64,000 nt of DNA from an uncultured Prevotellaceae bacterium (GCA_900319525.1 ONOU01000003.1:148380-212379), one strand, 5' to 3'; shown: positions 43,492 through 52,884, numbered from the stretch's first letter. A program made the numbers and translations. Notes: a model not told the origin generated them from the sequence alone.

Positions 43492-45642
43492 TCAAGGTCT
43501 TGATTTTTTACCTGTTCCCCATTTGCTGGGCTTGGGACCCATCTGGAGCCACAACGTGCCGCCTGCCACCAGGTCACGATAGTCGATGTAACTCTTGTCG
43601 TAGCGCTTGCCGTTGTTTTTGTCACTATTACCCTCGGCATGAATGGTGAAGGTCTTGCCGTCGCCCACGTCAATCCTCACCTCGTCGAACAGAGGCGTGC
43701 CGATGATGTACTTGCCGCCTGCCGGTTCCACTTGGTACAGGCCCATCGACGAGAGGACATACCAGGCCGACATCTGGCCTACATCCTCGTTGCCCGAGAG
43801 GCCATCCACGTTGTTGCGGTACTGTTCCCGCAGCACTTGGCGGATGAGCGGTGCCGCTTTCCAGGGCTGCCCGACATAATTGTACATGTAAATAATATGG
43901 TGGCTGGGCTCGTTGCCGTGGGCATACTGCCCGATGAGGCCGCTTACGTCGGGCGAAGCCTCCTCGCCCAAGTCTCCCTCGACGATGAACAGCGAGTCGA
44001 GTTTCTGGATAAAGGCCTTCTCGCCGCCGAAGAGTTTTACCAGCCCGTGCACATCGTGCGGCACGAGCCAGGTATATTGCCAGGCGTTGCCCTCACAGTA
44101 GTCGTCGTTGCGGTGCTTGGTCGATAACGGGTCAAACTCACTATTGTCGCGGAAGTTGCCTTTCGAGTCCTTACCCCGCATGAACTTCAGTGACTTGTCG
44201 AAGTATTTCTCGTAGGACTTGCTGCGGTTCAGGAAATAGTCATGATTCTCCTTGTCGCCGGCTACTTGGGCAACGCGAGCGATACACCAGTCAGCCAGGG
44301 CATACTCCAGCCCTCGGGCCACAGTCTCCTTCTCGGGCTCTAAATCATAGGGGATATAACCATACTGCTTCAATAGTCCCATCGACCGCTCGTCGCGCAT
44401 TGCACTGGCCACCATCGCCTTGAGCGCTGCAGCTGTGTCCACATCAAAACCCTTCAGCACCAGGTCGGCCAGCACGGGAACACCAGGATTGCCAACCATG
44501 CAGTCGGTCTCGTTGCCCATTAGGTGCCACACGGGCAGCTTGCCCTGTTGCTCGGCGATATGGAGGAAGGTCTGTGCGATGTCACGCTGCTTCTCGCGAT
44601 GGATGAGCGTCTGTAACGGGTGTGCGGCGCGATAGGTGTCCCACAGCGATAGGGTAGTGTAGTTGGTGAAATCACCCTGATGCACCTTGCCGTCGGCACC
44701 GCGATATTGGCCGTTCACATCACAGAAGACCGACGGCGCCACCATCGTGTGGTACATTGCCGTGTAGAACACCTTGCGGTCATCCTCGTTATCGGTGTCG
44801 ATATGAATTTTCTCCAGTTCATCGTTCCATGCACGAGCAGCATTGGCAGCCACAGCACTGAACAACCAGTCGGGATTCTCGGCTTCAAGGTTCTTGATGG
44901 CATTCTCGATGCTCACTGCCGACAGTCCCACCTTAACTACAAGCGGAGTGACTGGATAGATGTTGGGAGCCGAGATGATGCCCGTGGTGTCGCCATTCAG
45001 CTTTTCTAATGTTACTTCTTGCAGGAAATCCATGACAAAGAAGACCTTTTGATCTCGTGCCCAACCGAGTGAATGGCGGTACCCTGCAATGCGATGAGGT
45101 GAGCGTTGCTCCATCATCACTTGTTTGGGCGAGTCCCATCCGATACCTTGGCCCAGGTCGAGACGCAGCAGCATGGTATCCTGATCGCCTGCGAACACAT
45201 AGCGGTGCATCCCAGTGCGCTGGGTCGCGGTGAGCTCCACATTGACATAGGGTTTGCCGCTATCCTTCAGCGTGATGACATAATAGCCAGGCTTTACTCT
45301 TTCGTCGTCGTGGCTGAAGATGACTTCGCTCTGGTCACGGCTGGTCACCGGCAGTAAGGCAATGTCGCCCAGGTCGCCGATGCCCGTGCCGCTCAGGTGC
45401 TGGTGCCCGAAGCCGATGAGCACCGAGTCGCTGTCATGGTAGCCCGAGCACCAGTCCCAGCCTCGCGTGTGCTCGGTGGGACCCAGTTGCACATATCCAA
45501 ACGGCACATTGGCCCCGAGGAACACGTGGCCGTGGCCACCCGTGCCGATTCTTGGATTCACCCATTGGGTGTGGCTGGTGCTGGCTGCAAATGCTGTGAT
45601 GCAGCCCATCACGGCTATGATCAACAAAATCGTTTTTTTCAT
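43492..45642 (-). CDS. GH92 family alpha-mannosidase
   Basis: 716 residues with signal peptide (MKKTILLIIAVMGCITAFAA). Mature start VNPRIGTGGHGHVFLGANVP is typical of GH92. Later signatures are LPVWHLMGNETDCMVGNPGV, EGNAWQYTWLVPHDVHGLV, HGNEPSHHIIYMYNYVGQPW and NEDVGQMSAWYVLSSMGLY. It is distinct from its neighbour, suggesting that the pair attack different mannosyl linkages. No SusC/SusD pair or other carbohydrate genes flank it, so the locus is a mannosidase pair and not a complete polysaccharide utilisation locus. Confidence 0.9.
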   Translation of the reverse strand: MKKTILLIIAVMGCITAFAASTSHTQWVNPRIGTGGHGHVFLGANVPFGYVQLGPTEHTRGWDWCSGYHDSDSVLIGFGHQHLSGTGIGDLGDIALLPVTSRDQSEVIFSHDDERVKPGYYVITLKDSGKPYVNVELTATQRTGMHRYVFAGDQDTMLLRLDLGQGIGWDSPKQVMMEQRSPHRIAGYRHSLGWARDQKVFFVMDFLQEVTLEKLNGDTTGIISAPNIYPVTPLVVKVGLSAVSIENAIKNLEAENPDWLFSAVAANAARAWNDELEKIHIDTDNEDDRKVFYTAMYHTMVAPSVFCDVNGQYRGADGKVHQGDFTNYTTLSLWDTYRAAHPLQTLIHREKQRDIAQTFLHIAEQQGKLPVWHLMGNETDCMVGNPGVPVLADLVLKGFDVDTAAALKAMVASAMRDERSMGLLKQYGYIPYDLEPEKETVARGLEYALADWCIARVAQVAGDKENHDYFLNRSKSYEKYFDKSLKFMRGKDSKGNFRDNSEFDPLSTKHRNDDYCEGNAWQYTWLVPHDVHGLVKLFGGEKAFIQKLDSLFIVEGDLGEEASPDVSGLIGQYAHGNEPSHHIIYMYNYVGQPWKAAPLIRQVLREQYRNNVDGLSGNEDVGQMSAWYVLSSMGLYQVEPAGGKYIIGTPLFDEVRIDVGDGKTFTIHAEGNSDKNNGKRYDKSYIDYRDLVAGGTLWLQMGPKPSKWGTGKKSRP

Positions 45643-45671
45643 TTTTCTCTCTTTTTGGTGATTTGCGATGG

Positions 45672-45679
45672 CAAAAATA
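45672..45679 (-). promoter_or_regulatory. -7 promoter box of the GH92 pair
   Basis: TATTTTTG on the minus strand, 29 bases before the ATG at 45642. Confidence 0.55.
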
Positions 45680-45700
45680 CTCTTTTTTATGAATTTTTCC

Positions 45701-45708
45701 TAATTTTG
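45701..45708 (+). promoter_or_regulatory. -7 promoter box of the serine hydrolase gene
   Basis: TAATTTTG ending 5 bases before the ATG at 45714, predicting a leaderless transcript. Confidence 0.6.
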
Positions 45709-45713
45709 CCCCC

Positions 45714-46832
45714 ATGATGAAAAATACATTGTTTTTGATTACTGTGATGATGGCGATGGCCATCGCAGCTATGGCACAAGACATGAAGAGTGACGAACTG
45801 GCTAAGCGCATCGACGAGGTCTTCGGTGCAGTGTATAATAATCCTAACGAGCCGGGCGCTGCCGTGCTTATCATGCAGGGCAATGACACGGTATATAGTA
45901 AATGTTTCGGCCTTGCCGACATGACCACGCGTGAGCCCGTGTCGTTTGCGACCAATTTCTGCATTGCCTCGGTATCCAAGCAGTTCTCGGCTGTGGCGCT
46001 GCTGCAGCTGGCCGAAGAGGGTAAACTCTCGCTCAACGACCCGTTGTCGAAGTTCTTCCCCGAGTTTCAGGCTCCGTTCTTTAAGGATATCACCCTGCAT
46101 CACATCATGAGCCACACGTCAGGCATCCCCGATGCCCGTCTCCGTGACGACCGCAATTTTACGCTCTACAGCACCGATGTGGCTTCGGTCCAATATATGC
46201 GCACTCTCGACCACCTCAATTTCCAGCCGGGTACACAGTATGAGTACATCAACCCCACTTTCCAGCTGATTTATCAGATTGTGGAGCGCGCTTCGCATAC
46301 CCCATTCGAGACTTACATGCACAATAACATCTTCCGCAGGATAGACATGAAGACCTGTTGCTACTTTGAGCCTGAACGCCATATCGCCCACATGGCTCAT
46401 GGCTATGAGCGCGATGACAAGGGTGTGTGGCAGGAATATGACTACGGCGAGGAGAGTTTCTTCGCTACAAAGGCCGATGGTGCCCTGTACTGCTCAATCA
46501 ACGACTTCGTGTGCTGGGAACGTGCCCTGCGCGACAATCGCGTGTGGACGGCCCGCAGCAAGCGACTGGCTTACCAGCCTTGGATCAGCATCCCCAAGGA
46601 TGCCGAGTACGGTTACCAGCCTTACACGGGCTATGGCTACGGCTTCTTCATTCAGGACTATCCAGGCCAGCCGACGCACGTCTATCACCTGGGCGACAAC
46701 GGCGGCTTCACCATCTATGCCGGTAAGATTCCCGAGCGTGACCTCATTTTCCTGTTCTTCTCGACACGTCCCGACATCGACCGCTTGGGCATCGTCAACC
46801 AGGTCTATCACCTCATGGGCTTTGACTTCTAG
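45714..46832 (+). CDS. Secreted serine hydrolase, beta-lactamase class C/PBP-like
   Basis: 372 residues with a signal peptide (hydrophobic stretch 5-20, ending AMAQD). The catalytic S-x-x-K is S86-V-S-K89. The Y-x-N motif is YIN in YEYINPTFQLIYQI, and the third motif is H-L-G-D in VYHLGDNGGF. Such enzymes include esterases, D-aminopeptidases and peptidoglycan hydrolases as well as beta-lactamases; the sequence does not single one out, and antibiotic resistance should not be assumed. It is transcribed divergently from the GH92 pair. Confidence 0.85.
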   Translation: MMKNTLFLITVMMAMAIAAMAQDMKSDELAKRIDEVFGAVYNNPNEPGAAVLIMQGNDTVYSKCFGLADMTTREPVSFATNFCIASVSKQFSAVALLQLAEEGKLSLNDPLSKFFPEFQAPFFKDITLHHIMSHTSGIPDARLRDDRNFTLYSTDVASVQYMRTLDHLNFQPGTQYEYINPTFQLIYQIVERASHTPFETYMHNNIFRRIDMKTCCYFEPERHIAHMAHGYERDDKGVWQEYDYGEESFFATKADGALYCSINDFVCWERALRDNRVWTARSKRLAYQPWISIPKDAEYGYQPYTGYGYGFFIQDYPGQPTHVYHLGDNGGFTIYAGKIPERDLIFLFFSTRPDIDRLGIVNQVYHLMGFDF

Positions 46833-46861
46833 GGTGGCCGCCTTGGCTGGTGCCGGTATTG

Positions 46862-48850
46862 CTACTTGACGGTCAGGGCGTCGGTGGCCATGCGTTGCAT
46901 GTATTGCTGGATGACCGATTTCATGTGGCGCTCCATGCGGTTGAGTGTGGCGGGCGGCATGGTGCCCAGGACATTGTGAGAGAAAGTCGAGTCGGTCCGG
47001 AAAGCGTAGGCCGATGTGACCTGCTTGCCATCGAACTGCAATGCGTAATCCCCCCAAACGTACTCATAGCTGCTGCTCTCGGGTAACCAGTGCAGGGCAA
47101 AACCGAGTTCGGCTTTGCCGCCAAGCATGTCGCGGCCAAAGGCGATGTAGGGCCTGTCGTAGTGCAGATAGCTGAGCACCGTGGGCATGATGTCAATCTG
47201 CTCTACCACGCGCTCCTCGTCATAGCCGTGCAACGACGGGTCACCTGGGGCATACAGGATGATGGGTACGCAATAGTTGCCCAGCGAGGTGCAGTAGAAC
47301 GGGTCAATCTGCTGGCTCACGTGGTCGGCGGTGATGACGAACAGGGTATTCCTGAACCACGGCATGCGGCTCGCTGTCTCAAAGAAGCGCTTCAAGGCAT
47401 AGTCCGTATAGGCAATGCATTGCTGCAGCGGCCGCTCACCCTGCGGGAAACGTCCCTTGTACTTCTCGGGCACGACAAACGGGTCGTGACTGGAGGCACT
47501 GAACAAGGCCGTCATGAAGGGCTCCCGCATCTGGCTCATCTGCTGGGCATAGAACTGGAAGAACTCCTCGTCCCAGATGGCCCATGTGCCGTCAAAATCC
47601 TCATCGCCGTTGAAATTGGGGTCGGCATTGTACTCGGTGCGACCGTAGTATCGCTGGAACCCCGTTGCGCGGGCAAATGCCTGGAAACCCATTGAGCCGT
47701 TCTGCGCACCATGGAAGAAAGCGGTGGTATATCCCTTGTTCTCGCCCAGTTCGCGGGCCAGTCCCGACATGGCATTGAGTGAGGCCGGGGTAAGGAAAAG
47801 CGGTTCGACGAAGTTGGGCAGTGACGACAGCACCGACGGCATGCCCTCGATACTCTTGCGCCCGTTGGCATAGGAGTATTTGAAGGTCATCGCGCTCGAG
47901 GTGATGAGCGAGTCCAGAAAAGGCGTGAACCCCTTATAAGTGCCCCCGCGCAGGGTCTTGTTATAAAAGCCGAAGTGTTGCTTGCTGTAGCTTTCCAGAA
48001 TCAGCACAACAACGTTGCGGGGCGTGAAGGTGGCGCTGTCGGCGCGCTGGTGGAGTGGGGTATAGAGCGATTGTGCCTCCTCGTCGCTCATATAATCGGG
48101 CACGACAAAAGGCGTCTTCTTCAACGTGCGGAAGATGGAGAAGGGCGTATTGAGCACAATGCCCGTCTCGGCAGGACGGCTCACATACTGGTTGGCGTTG
48201 CTGATGGTGATGGGGCGTGTAGCCTTGGTGAAACCTCCGCGTATGGCCCCGATGCACAACGGAATGGCCAATACCAGCGCAAGGGTGCGCAGGAGATAAT
48301 ATTTGGGCAATGGCACGGGCTTTTTTACCCTAGACGGGATGGGACGGAACAGTTTCCAGAATGCCCATGTGACCAGTGCCGCCAGCAGCACAAGGTACCA
48401 GTGACTCAAGAATTGGCCGCCAAAGATCTTCAACATCTCGCCAGTGCCCTCGTTGCTGAACTCGGCAAACACCGATGCCGTGGTGCGCTTGCCCGTGAAG
48501 GGGAAATAGACGCAATCCATCAGGTTCATGTACATGGCGATGCTGTTCACTATTGTGTAGATCCACCGGGCAACCTGATAGTACCCCTTACGCTCTTTCC
48601 AGTGCAGCGGCAACAGGACCATCAACAGGATGACGGCGTTGGTATAGAGTATTGCGGGCGTGTCAAACAGCAGTCCAGCACCAAACAGTTCTATTCCATG
48701 ACTTAAAGTCATGGTACCTGCAAACAGCGGCCAGTTTAGTGCAAGGAATACAGCGCGGCACAAGGTGTAGGCGAGATAGACAACCAATAAGTCCCACAAT
48801 ATTCCAGGGAGGGCGGCTCTAGACAAAAAAGATGACGAAGTTCGTTTCAT
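46862..48850 (-). CDS. LTA synthase family membrane sulfatase-like phosphotransferase
   Basis: 662 residues. About five membrane helices occupy residues 15-190, followed by an extracytoplasmic sulfatase-fold domain. Metal and nucleophile positions fit the family: E in VVLILESYSKQHFGFY, the catalytic Thr in KGFTPFLDSL (around residue 308), and FVITADHVSQQ. In Firmicutes these make lipoteichoic acid; in Bacteroidetes related proteins are thought to add phosphoglycerol or phosphoethanolamine to envelope glycans. The substrate here is unknown. Divergent from the phosphatase at 48913. Confidence 0.85.
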   Translation of the reverse strand: MKRTSSSFLSRAALPGILWDLLVVYLAYTLCRAVFLALNWPLFAGTMTLSHGIELFGAGLLFDTPAILYTNAVILLMVLLPLHWKERKGYYQVARWIYTIVNSIAMYMNLMDCVYFPFTGKRTTASVFAEFSNEGTGEMLKIFGGQFLSHWYLVLLAALVTWAFWKLFRPIPSRVKKPVPLPKYYLLRTLALVLAIPLCIGAIRGGFTKATRPITISNANQYVSRPAETGIVLNTPFSIFRTLKKTPFVVPDYMSDEEAQSLYTPLHQRADSATFTPRNVVVLILESYSKQHFGFYNKTLRGGTYKGFTPFLDSLITSSAMTFKYSYANGRKSIEGMPSVLSSLPNFVEPLFLTPASLNAMSGLARELGENKGYTTAFFHGAQNGSMGFQAFARATGFQRYYGRTEYNADPNFNGDEDFDGTWAIWDEEFFQFYAQQMSQMREPFMTALFSASSHDPFVVPEKYKGRFPQGERPLQQCIAYTDYALKRFFETASRMPWFRNTLFVITADHVSQQIDPFYCTSLGNYCVPIILYAPGDPSLHGYDEERVVEQIDIMPTVLSYLHYDRPYIAFGRDMLGGKAELGFALHWLPESSSYEYVWGDYALQFDGKQVTSAYAFRTDSTFSHNVLGTMPPATLNRMERHMKSVIQQYMQRMATDALTVK

Positions 48851-48854
48851 GGTG

Positions 48855-48862
48855 CAAAATTA
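48855..48862 (-). promoter_or_regulatory. -7 promoter box of the LTA-synthase-like gene
   Basis: TAATTTTG on the minus strand, ending 4 bases before the ATG at 48850, predicting a leaderless mRNA. Confidence 0.6.
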
Positions 48863-48896
48863 CGAAAGATTAAACGATAAATTGGCAAAAACATCG

Positions 48897-48904
48897 TAAC
48901 TTTG
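48897..48904 (+). promoter_or_regulatory. -7 promoter box of the purple-acid-phosphatase-like gene
   Basis: TAACTTTG, 8 bases before the ATG at 48913; nearly leaderless. Confidence 0.55.
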
Positions 48905-48912
48905 TAGTTATA

Positions 48913-50283
48913 ATGAAATCAAAGAGAAGATTAATACTCAAGAGCGTTGGGCTATTGTCGCTGGTGGCCCTTGCCGTGTGGGTGGCCGTGCGCTGGAACG
49001 TCTGGTTCGGCAATCCGCCTGAGGAACCTGTGCCTCCCCTGATGACGCCCGCTCATGTTTTACTCACCTTTGGCAACAGTGACGGGATGTCGCGCAACGT
49101 CAGTTGGCAGTGCGACACGATTTTGCGGCCCTCCCATTTGGAACTGGTATGCCTTGAGGATAGTGACACAACCCGTATTGATGCCCAGGGCGAGGTGTTC
49201 CAGTCGCGTAAAGGCAAGGCGGCCTATTATGTGGCCCGACTGCGCCAGCTGAGGCCCGCGATGCATTACCGTTACCGTGCCGTCAGTGGCGACGGCCAGT
49301 CCCCGTGGTTCTCGTTTGCTACACATCCCTTACGGCCCAAGCGGTTTTCCTTCATGTTTGTGGGCGATGTGCAAGACACCATCGGCGGTATCGCCAACCG
49401 CTTGCTGCTCGACGCGTGGGGCCATCATCCCGACACTGAGTTTCTCGTGTGTGGCGGAGACTTGATCGAGCGCCCGGCCAACCAATATTGGGCCGAGACC
49501 TTCGGCACGCTCGACAGCATTGGCCAGTCGATGCCCATCCTCAACGTGACCGGCAATCACGACTACTTCAAGGGGGTTATCCAGCGCCTCGAACGCCGTT
49601 TCCCGCTCGTGTTCTCCTATTTCCTGGACTCTAAGGTGGACGATAATATGGTCTATACCCTCAACTATGGTGATGCCCAGATCTTTGTCCTTGACAGCAA
49701 CCGCGAGTTCTTCTACCTGTGGACCCAACGCCAGTGGCTCAAGCAGCAGCTGGAACAGAGCAAGGCCAAGTGGAAAATTCTCGTCCTCCATCATCCGCTC
49801 TATTCCATCAAGGGCGGTAACAACAAGGTGCAGCAATGGATGTTTGGCGACCTGGTGCGCGACTATGGCATTGACCTGGTGCTGCAGGGCCATGAGCATG
49901 CCTATGCCCGCATGACGGCTCATGATGACTTGGCCGGCGCCATAGCACCCGTCTATACCATCAGCCACTGCTCGCCAAAGAATTACCGCATCCATTTTGA
50001 TGACCGCTTTGACAAGTATGGCATCTCCAGCCGCTATTACCAGACGGTAACCGTCGGCCGCGACACCCTCTTCATGGCCACCCATGATGCCTATACCCAT
50101 GCGCTCTATGACTCCTTAATGATAGTCGTGTCGCCCACAAAAGGTCATCTGGTCGTTGACCTGGGCAAAGGCATCCCCGAGTACATGGAGTATACCCCCG
50201 ATCCTGCCAACAAGAAAGATCGTAAGTTCGCCGAGCGCATTCAGGAATACATCAACCGTCATCCCGAGCGGATGAAGCGTTAA
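48913..50283 (+). CDS. Exported metallophosphoesterase, purple acid phosphatase-like
   Basis: 456 residues with an N-terminal membrane helix (residues 8-28; uncleaved anchor or signal peptide). A beta-sandwich domain (about 45-140) precedes the metallophosphoesterase domain, the layout of purple acid phosphatases. Metal motifs: FMFVGDVQD, LVCGGDLIE, NVTGNHDYF, ILVLHHPLYS and LQGHEHAYAR. It hydrolyses phosphate esters outside the cytoplasm; the natural substrate is not evident. It is divergent from the LTA-synthase-like gene and ends in a terminator just before prfA. Confidence 0.85.
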   Translation: MKSKRRLILKSVGLLSLVALAVWVAVRWNVWFGNPPEEPVPPLMTPAHVLLTFGNSDGMSRNVSWQCDTILRPSHLELVCLEDSDTTRIDAQGEVFQSRKGKAAYYVARLRQLRPAMHYRYRAVSGDGQSPWFSFATHPLRPKRFSFMFVGDVQDTIGGIANRLLLDAWGHHPDTEFLVCGGDLIERPANQYWAETFGTLDSIGQSMPILNVTGNHDYFKGVIQRLERRFPLVFSYFLDSKVDDNMVYTLNYGDAQIFVLDSNREFFYLWTQRQWLKQQLEQSKAKWKILVLHHPLYSIKGGNNKVQQWMFGDLVRDYGIDLVLQGHEHAYARMTAHDDLAGAIAPVYTISHCSPKNYRIHFDDRFDKYGISSRYYQTVTVGRDTLFMATHDAYTHALYDSLMIVVSPTKGHLVVDLGKGIPEYMEYTPDPANKKDRKFAERIQEYINRHPERMKR

Positions 50284-50291
50284 AGGAATTA

Positions 50292-50323
50292 TTGAGGTGG
50301 CAATGTGGTCACCTCAATTTATT
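50292..50323 (+). terminator. Terminator of the phosphatase gene
   Basis: TTGAGGTG pairs with CACCTCAA (50310-50317) across a 10-base loop, followed by TTTATTT. It lies upstream of the prfA promoter box and within the region of an over-long prfA frame. Confidence 0.7.
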
Positions 50324-50327
50324 TGAG

Positions 50328-50335
50328 TACCTTTG
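50328..50335 (+). promoter_or_regulatory. -7 promoter box of prfA
   Basis: TACCTTTG, 22 bases before the ATG at 50358, fixing that ATG as the start. Confidence 0.55.
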
Positions 50336-50357
50336 CAGCCAAATTCAGAAACGCATT

Positions 50358-51467
50358 ATGGCAGAGAACGCATTATTACAACGACTGGACGGACTGGATG
50401 CCCGCTTTGAGGAAATCGGGACCTTGATTACCGACCCCAATGTCATCGCCGATCAGCGGCGCTATGTCAAGTTGACTAAGGAATATAAGAGCCTTGAGAC
50501 CTTGCTTAACGCCACCAACCGTTACCGCAAGCTCCTCAGTGACATCGAGCAGGCCAAGCAGTTGCTTGATAGTGAGAACGACGAGGATTTGCGCGCCATG
50601 GCTCGTGAGGAAATCGAAGCCAATCAGGCCGAAGTCCCCAAGCTGGAGGAGGAGATCAAGTTGCTGCTCATACCTGAGGATCCCGAGGACAGCAAGAACG
50701 TGGTGCTCGAGATTCGCGGCGGCACGGGCGGTGACGAGGCGGCCCTGTTTGCCGGCGACCTGGCCCGCATGTACACCCGCTACTGCGAGGCCAAGGGCTG
50801 GAACGTGCAGATGTCATCTTGCAGCGAGGGCGCTGTGGGCGGCTTCAAGGAGGTCGTGTTCAGTATCACGGGTGACAATGTCTATGGCACCTTGAAATAT
50901 GAGTCGGGTGTTCACCGCGTGCAGCGTGTGCCTGTTACCGAGACACAGGGCCGTGTACACACCAGCGCTGCCAGCGTGGCTGTGCTTCCCGAGGCTGAGC
51001 CGTTTGACGTCCACATCAACGAGGGCGAAATCAAGTGGGATACCTTCCGCAGCGGTGGCGCCGGTGGACAGAACGTGAACAAGGTGAACAGTGGTGTGCG
51101 CTTGCGTTACATGTGGACCAACCCCAACACGGGCGAGCAGCAGGAGATCCTCATCGAGTGTACCGAGACCCGCGACCAGCCCAAGAACAAGGAGAGGGCG
51201 CTGGCTCGACTGCGCACCTTCATCTACGACCATGAGCACCAGAAGTACATGGACGATATCGCCTCGCGGCGCAAGACCCTCGTCTCGACGGGCGACCGCT
51301 CGGCTAAAATCCGCACCTACAACTACCCGCAGGGCCGAATCACCGATCATCGCATAGGCTACACAATCTACAACCTGCCCGCCTTTATGGACGGCGATAT
51401 CCAGGACTGCATCGACCACCTTATCGTCGCCGAGAACGCCGAGAAGCTTAAGGAGGCCGAACTCTAA
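50358..51467 (+). CDS. prfA: Peptide chain release factor 1
   Basis: 369 residues from the ATG at 50358 ([12 protein letters not shown]); the reading frame is open to 50292 but the extra part contains the upstream terminator and promoter. RF1 recognises UAA and UAG through the P-x-T tripeptide, here PVT in [18 protein letters not shown], and triggers hydrolysis with the GGQ loop (Q238 in [12 protein letters not shown]). It is a single-gene unit. Assignment is certain. Confidence 0.97.
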   Translation: MAENALLQRLDGLDARFEEIGTLITDPNVIADQRRYVKLTKEYKSLETLLNATNRYRKLLSDIEQAKQLLDSENDEDLRAMAREEIEANQAEVPKLEEEIKLLLIPEDPEDSKNVVLEIRGGTGGDEAALFAGDLARMYTRYCEAKGWNVQMSSCSEGAVGGFKEVVFSITGDNVYGTLKYESGVHRVQRVPVTETQGRVHTSAASVAVLPEAEPFDVHINEGEIKWDTFRSGGAGGQNVNKVNSGVRLRYMWTNPNTGEQQEILIECTETRDQPKNKERALARLRTFIYDHEHQKYMDDIASRRKTLVSTGDRSAKIRTYNYPQGRITDHRIGYTIYNLPAFMDGDIQDCIDHLIVAENAEKLKEAEL

Positions 51468-51567
51468 TCCGCGTTCTTCGTTGGCACTACGCTAAGGCGT
51501 TAAGGCGCTACGTTTTTTAGGAGCTTGAATAGTTGTGTTATGGCCAATGCTATTAAAATAATGTTAA

Positions 51568-51597
51568 AATGCCGTTTTGTTGTTGCAAAACGGCATT
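51568..51597 (-). terminator. Hairpin terminator of the DUF1893 gene
   Basis: AATGCCGTTTTG pairs perfectly with CAAAACGGCATT over a 6-base loop. On the minus strand it is followed by TTAACATTATTTT. Confidence 0.65.
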
Positions 51598-51682
51598 ATC
51601 ATGTGTCTATATGGTAAACTGTAATCTTTAATTCAGCCATAAGACACAACAATAGTAACAATTAGTGATGTTTATTGACAGT

Positions 51683-51714
51683 AGCGCTGGAGGGCCTTAA
51701 CTCCAGCGCTTTTT
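51683..51714 (+). terminator. Rho-independent terminator downstream of prfA
   Basis: AGCGCTGGAG pairs with CTCCAGCGCT over an 8-base loop, followed by a T-run on the plus strand. Confidence 0.75.
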
Positions 51715-51724
51715 GTGGTGCACT

Positions 51725-52135
51725 CTAATGGGAGGCGAAAAACGCTGTAATCTTATCGATGATGGTGGCCGGATCATGCTCATCGCGGCTGAGTAATTCC
51801 ATCGGGCACCAGCCGTCGCCCCGGCGGTTGATGATATGGTCAACCAGTGTGCCGTACTCGGCGATGATGCCATGGGAACGCAACAGTTCCAGGGCTGGCT
51901 CGCTCATGACGTCGGCATGCACCTGCCGCGCTCCTCCCATGACCATACAGGCCGCAGCGGCCTTGCCGACGGCCTTGTCGGCGATAAGTGCACCGTGGAG
52001 TACTGCCGGCGCCTCGGTAACCAAGGTCAGCAGATCCTTCACGCCGCGGTTGGTATAGCGGTGCACTTCTCCGTTCTCACTTCTAACGACAAGGGTCAAA
52101 CCCTCGCTATGCAGGATGTCAATCAATTGTTTCAT
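51725..52135 (-). CDS. DUF1893 domain protein
   Basis: 136 residues from the ATG at 52135 (MKQLIDILHSEGLTLVV); the frame open to 52153 would start upstream of the promoter box at 52140. The segment GVKDLLTLVTEAPAVLHGALIADKAVGKAAAACMVMGG is the DUF1893 signature. The fold is related to cytidine-deaminase-like proteins, but the reaction is not established. It is divergent from mtnN, sharing a 70-bp promoter region. Confidence 0.82.
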   Translation of the reverse strand: MKQLIDILHSEGLTLVVRSENGEVHRYTNRGVKDLLTLVTEAPAVLHGALIADKAVGKAAAACMVMGGARQVHADVMSEPALELLRSHGIIAEYGTLVDHIINRRGDGWCPMELLSRDEHDPATIIDKITAFFASH

Positions 52136-52139
52136 GCGG

Positions 52140-52147
52140 CAAATGTA
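52140..52147 (-). promoter_or_regulatory. -7 promoter box of the DUF1893 gene
   Basis: TACATTTG on the minus strand, ending 4 bases before the ATG at 52135; a leaderless mRNA is predicted. Confidence 0.55.
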
Positions 52148-52168
52148 GTGCAATTGAAGAAAAAAAAG

Positions 52169-52176
52169 TAATTTTG
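52169..52176 (+). promoter_or_regulatory. -7 promoter box of mtnN
   Basis: TAATTTTG, 30 bases before the ATG at 52207. Confidence 0.55.
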
Positions 52177-52206
52177 TGCCATCAAATTCAATTAAAGTTT
52201 GGAAAA

Positions 52207-52884
52207 ATGAAGATAGGAATCATTGTGGCAATGCACAAGGAGCTGGAATTGCTCCTGCCCTTGCTCCAGGATAGCGAAGAGAGCCGCATGGGCGGATGCG
52301 AGTTTCACCGTGGCAAGGTGGGCCCTCATGACGTGATTGCCATGCAGTGCGGTATCGGAAAAGTGAATGCCGCGATAGGCACATTGACGCTCATTAACGC
52401 CTTCTTGCCCGATTATGTCATTAATAGCGGTGTGGCAGGCGGCGCCGACAAGTCGGTCAGCGTAATGGACGTGGTGGCTGGTGCCCGTGTCGCCTATCAC
52501 GACGTGTGGTGCGGCCCCGAGAGCGAACTGGGACAGGTTCAGGGACTGCCGCTCTATTTCAAGGGGTCGAAGCGTTTGCTCGATCTCATTCCCGAGCGTG
52601 ACGGCATCCACAAGGGGGTCATCTGCTCGGGTGACCAGTTTATCGACAAGAAGGAGGACGTCGAGCGTATCAAGGGCAATTTTGCCGAAGCGCTGGCCGT
52701 TGATATGGAGTCGGGTGCTATTGCCCAGGTGTGTCACCTCAACAAGGTGCCGTTCCTGGCCCTGCGTGTCATCAGTGACTCTCCAGGCGTCAGTCATGAC
52801 AATACCAAGCAGTACCTTGACTTCTGGCAGGATGCGCCGCGTGAGACGTTTAACCTGGTCAGGGATATTATCACAAAACTTTAA
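52207..52884 (+). CDS. mtnN: 5'-methylthioadenosine/S-adenosylhomocysteine nucleosidase
   Basis: 225 residues from the ATG at 52207 (MKIGIIVAMHKELELLLPLL); the longer frame from 52174 begins inside the promoter box. The enzyme removes adenine from MTA and SAH, recycling by-products of polyamine synthesis and methylation. Motifs: catalytic Glu in the AMHKELE segment, GIGKVNAAIGTL, NSGVAGG, the ribose-binding AVDMESGAIAQVC and catalytic Asp in VISDSPG. Assignment is confident. Confidence 0.93.
   Translation: MKIGIIVAMHKELELLLPLLQDSEESRMGGCEFHRGKVGPHDVIAMQCGIGKVNAAIGTLTLINAFLPDYVINSGVAGGADKSVSVMDVVAGARVAYHDVWCGPESELGQVQGLPLYFKGSKRLLDLIPERDGIHKGVICSGDQFIDKKEDVERIKGNFAEALAVDMESGAIAQVCHLNKVPFLALRVISDSPGVSHDNTKQYLDFWQDAPRETFNLVRDIITKL

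Noticed and set aside
45714-46832. Antibiotic-resistance beta-lactamase
   Set aside because: The SxxK/YxN motifs are shared by many esterases and peptidases; nothing in the sequence points to drug hydrolysis.
46862-48850. Lipoteichoic acid synthase in the strict sense
   Set aside because: The rest of the window indicates a Gram-negative Bacteroidales without lipoteichoic acid; only the family name is kept.
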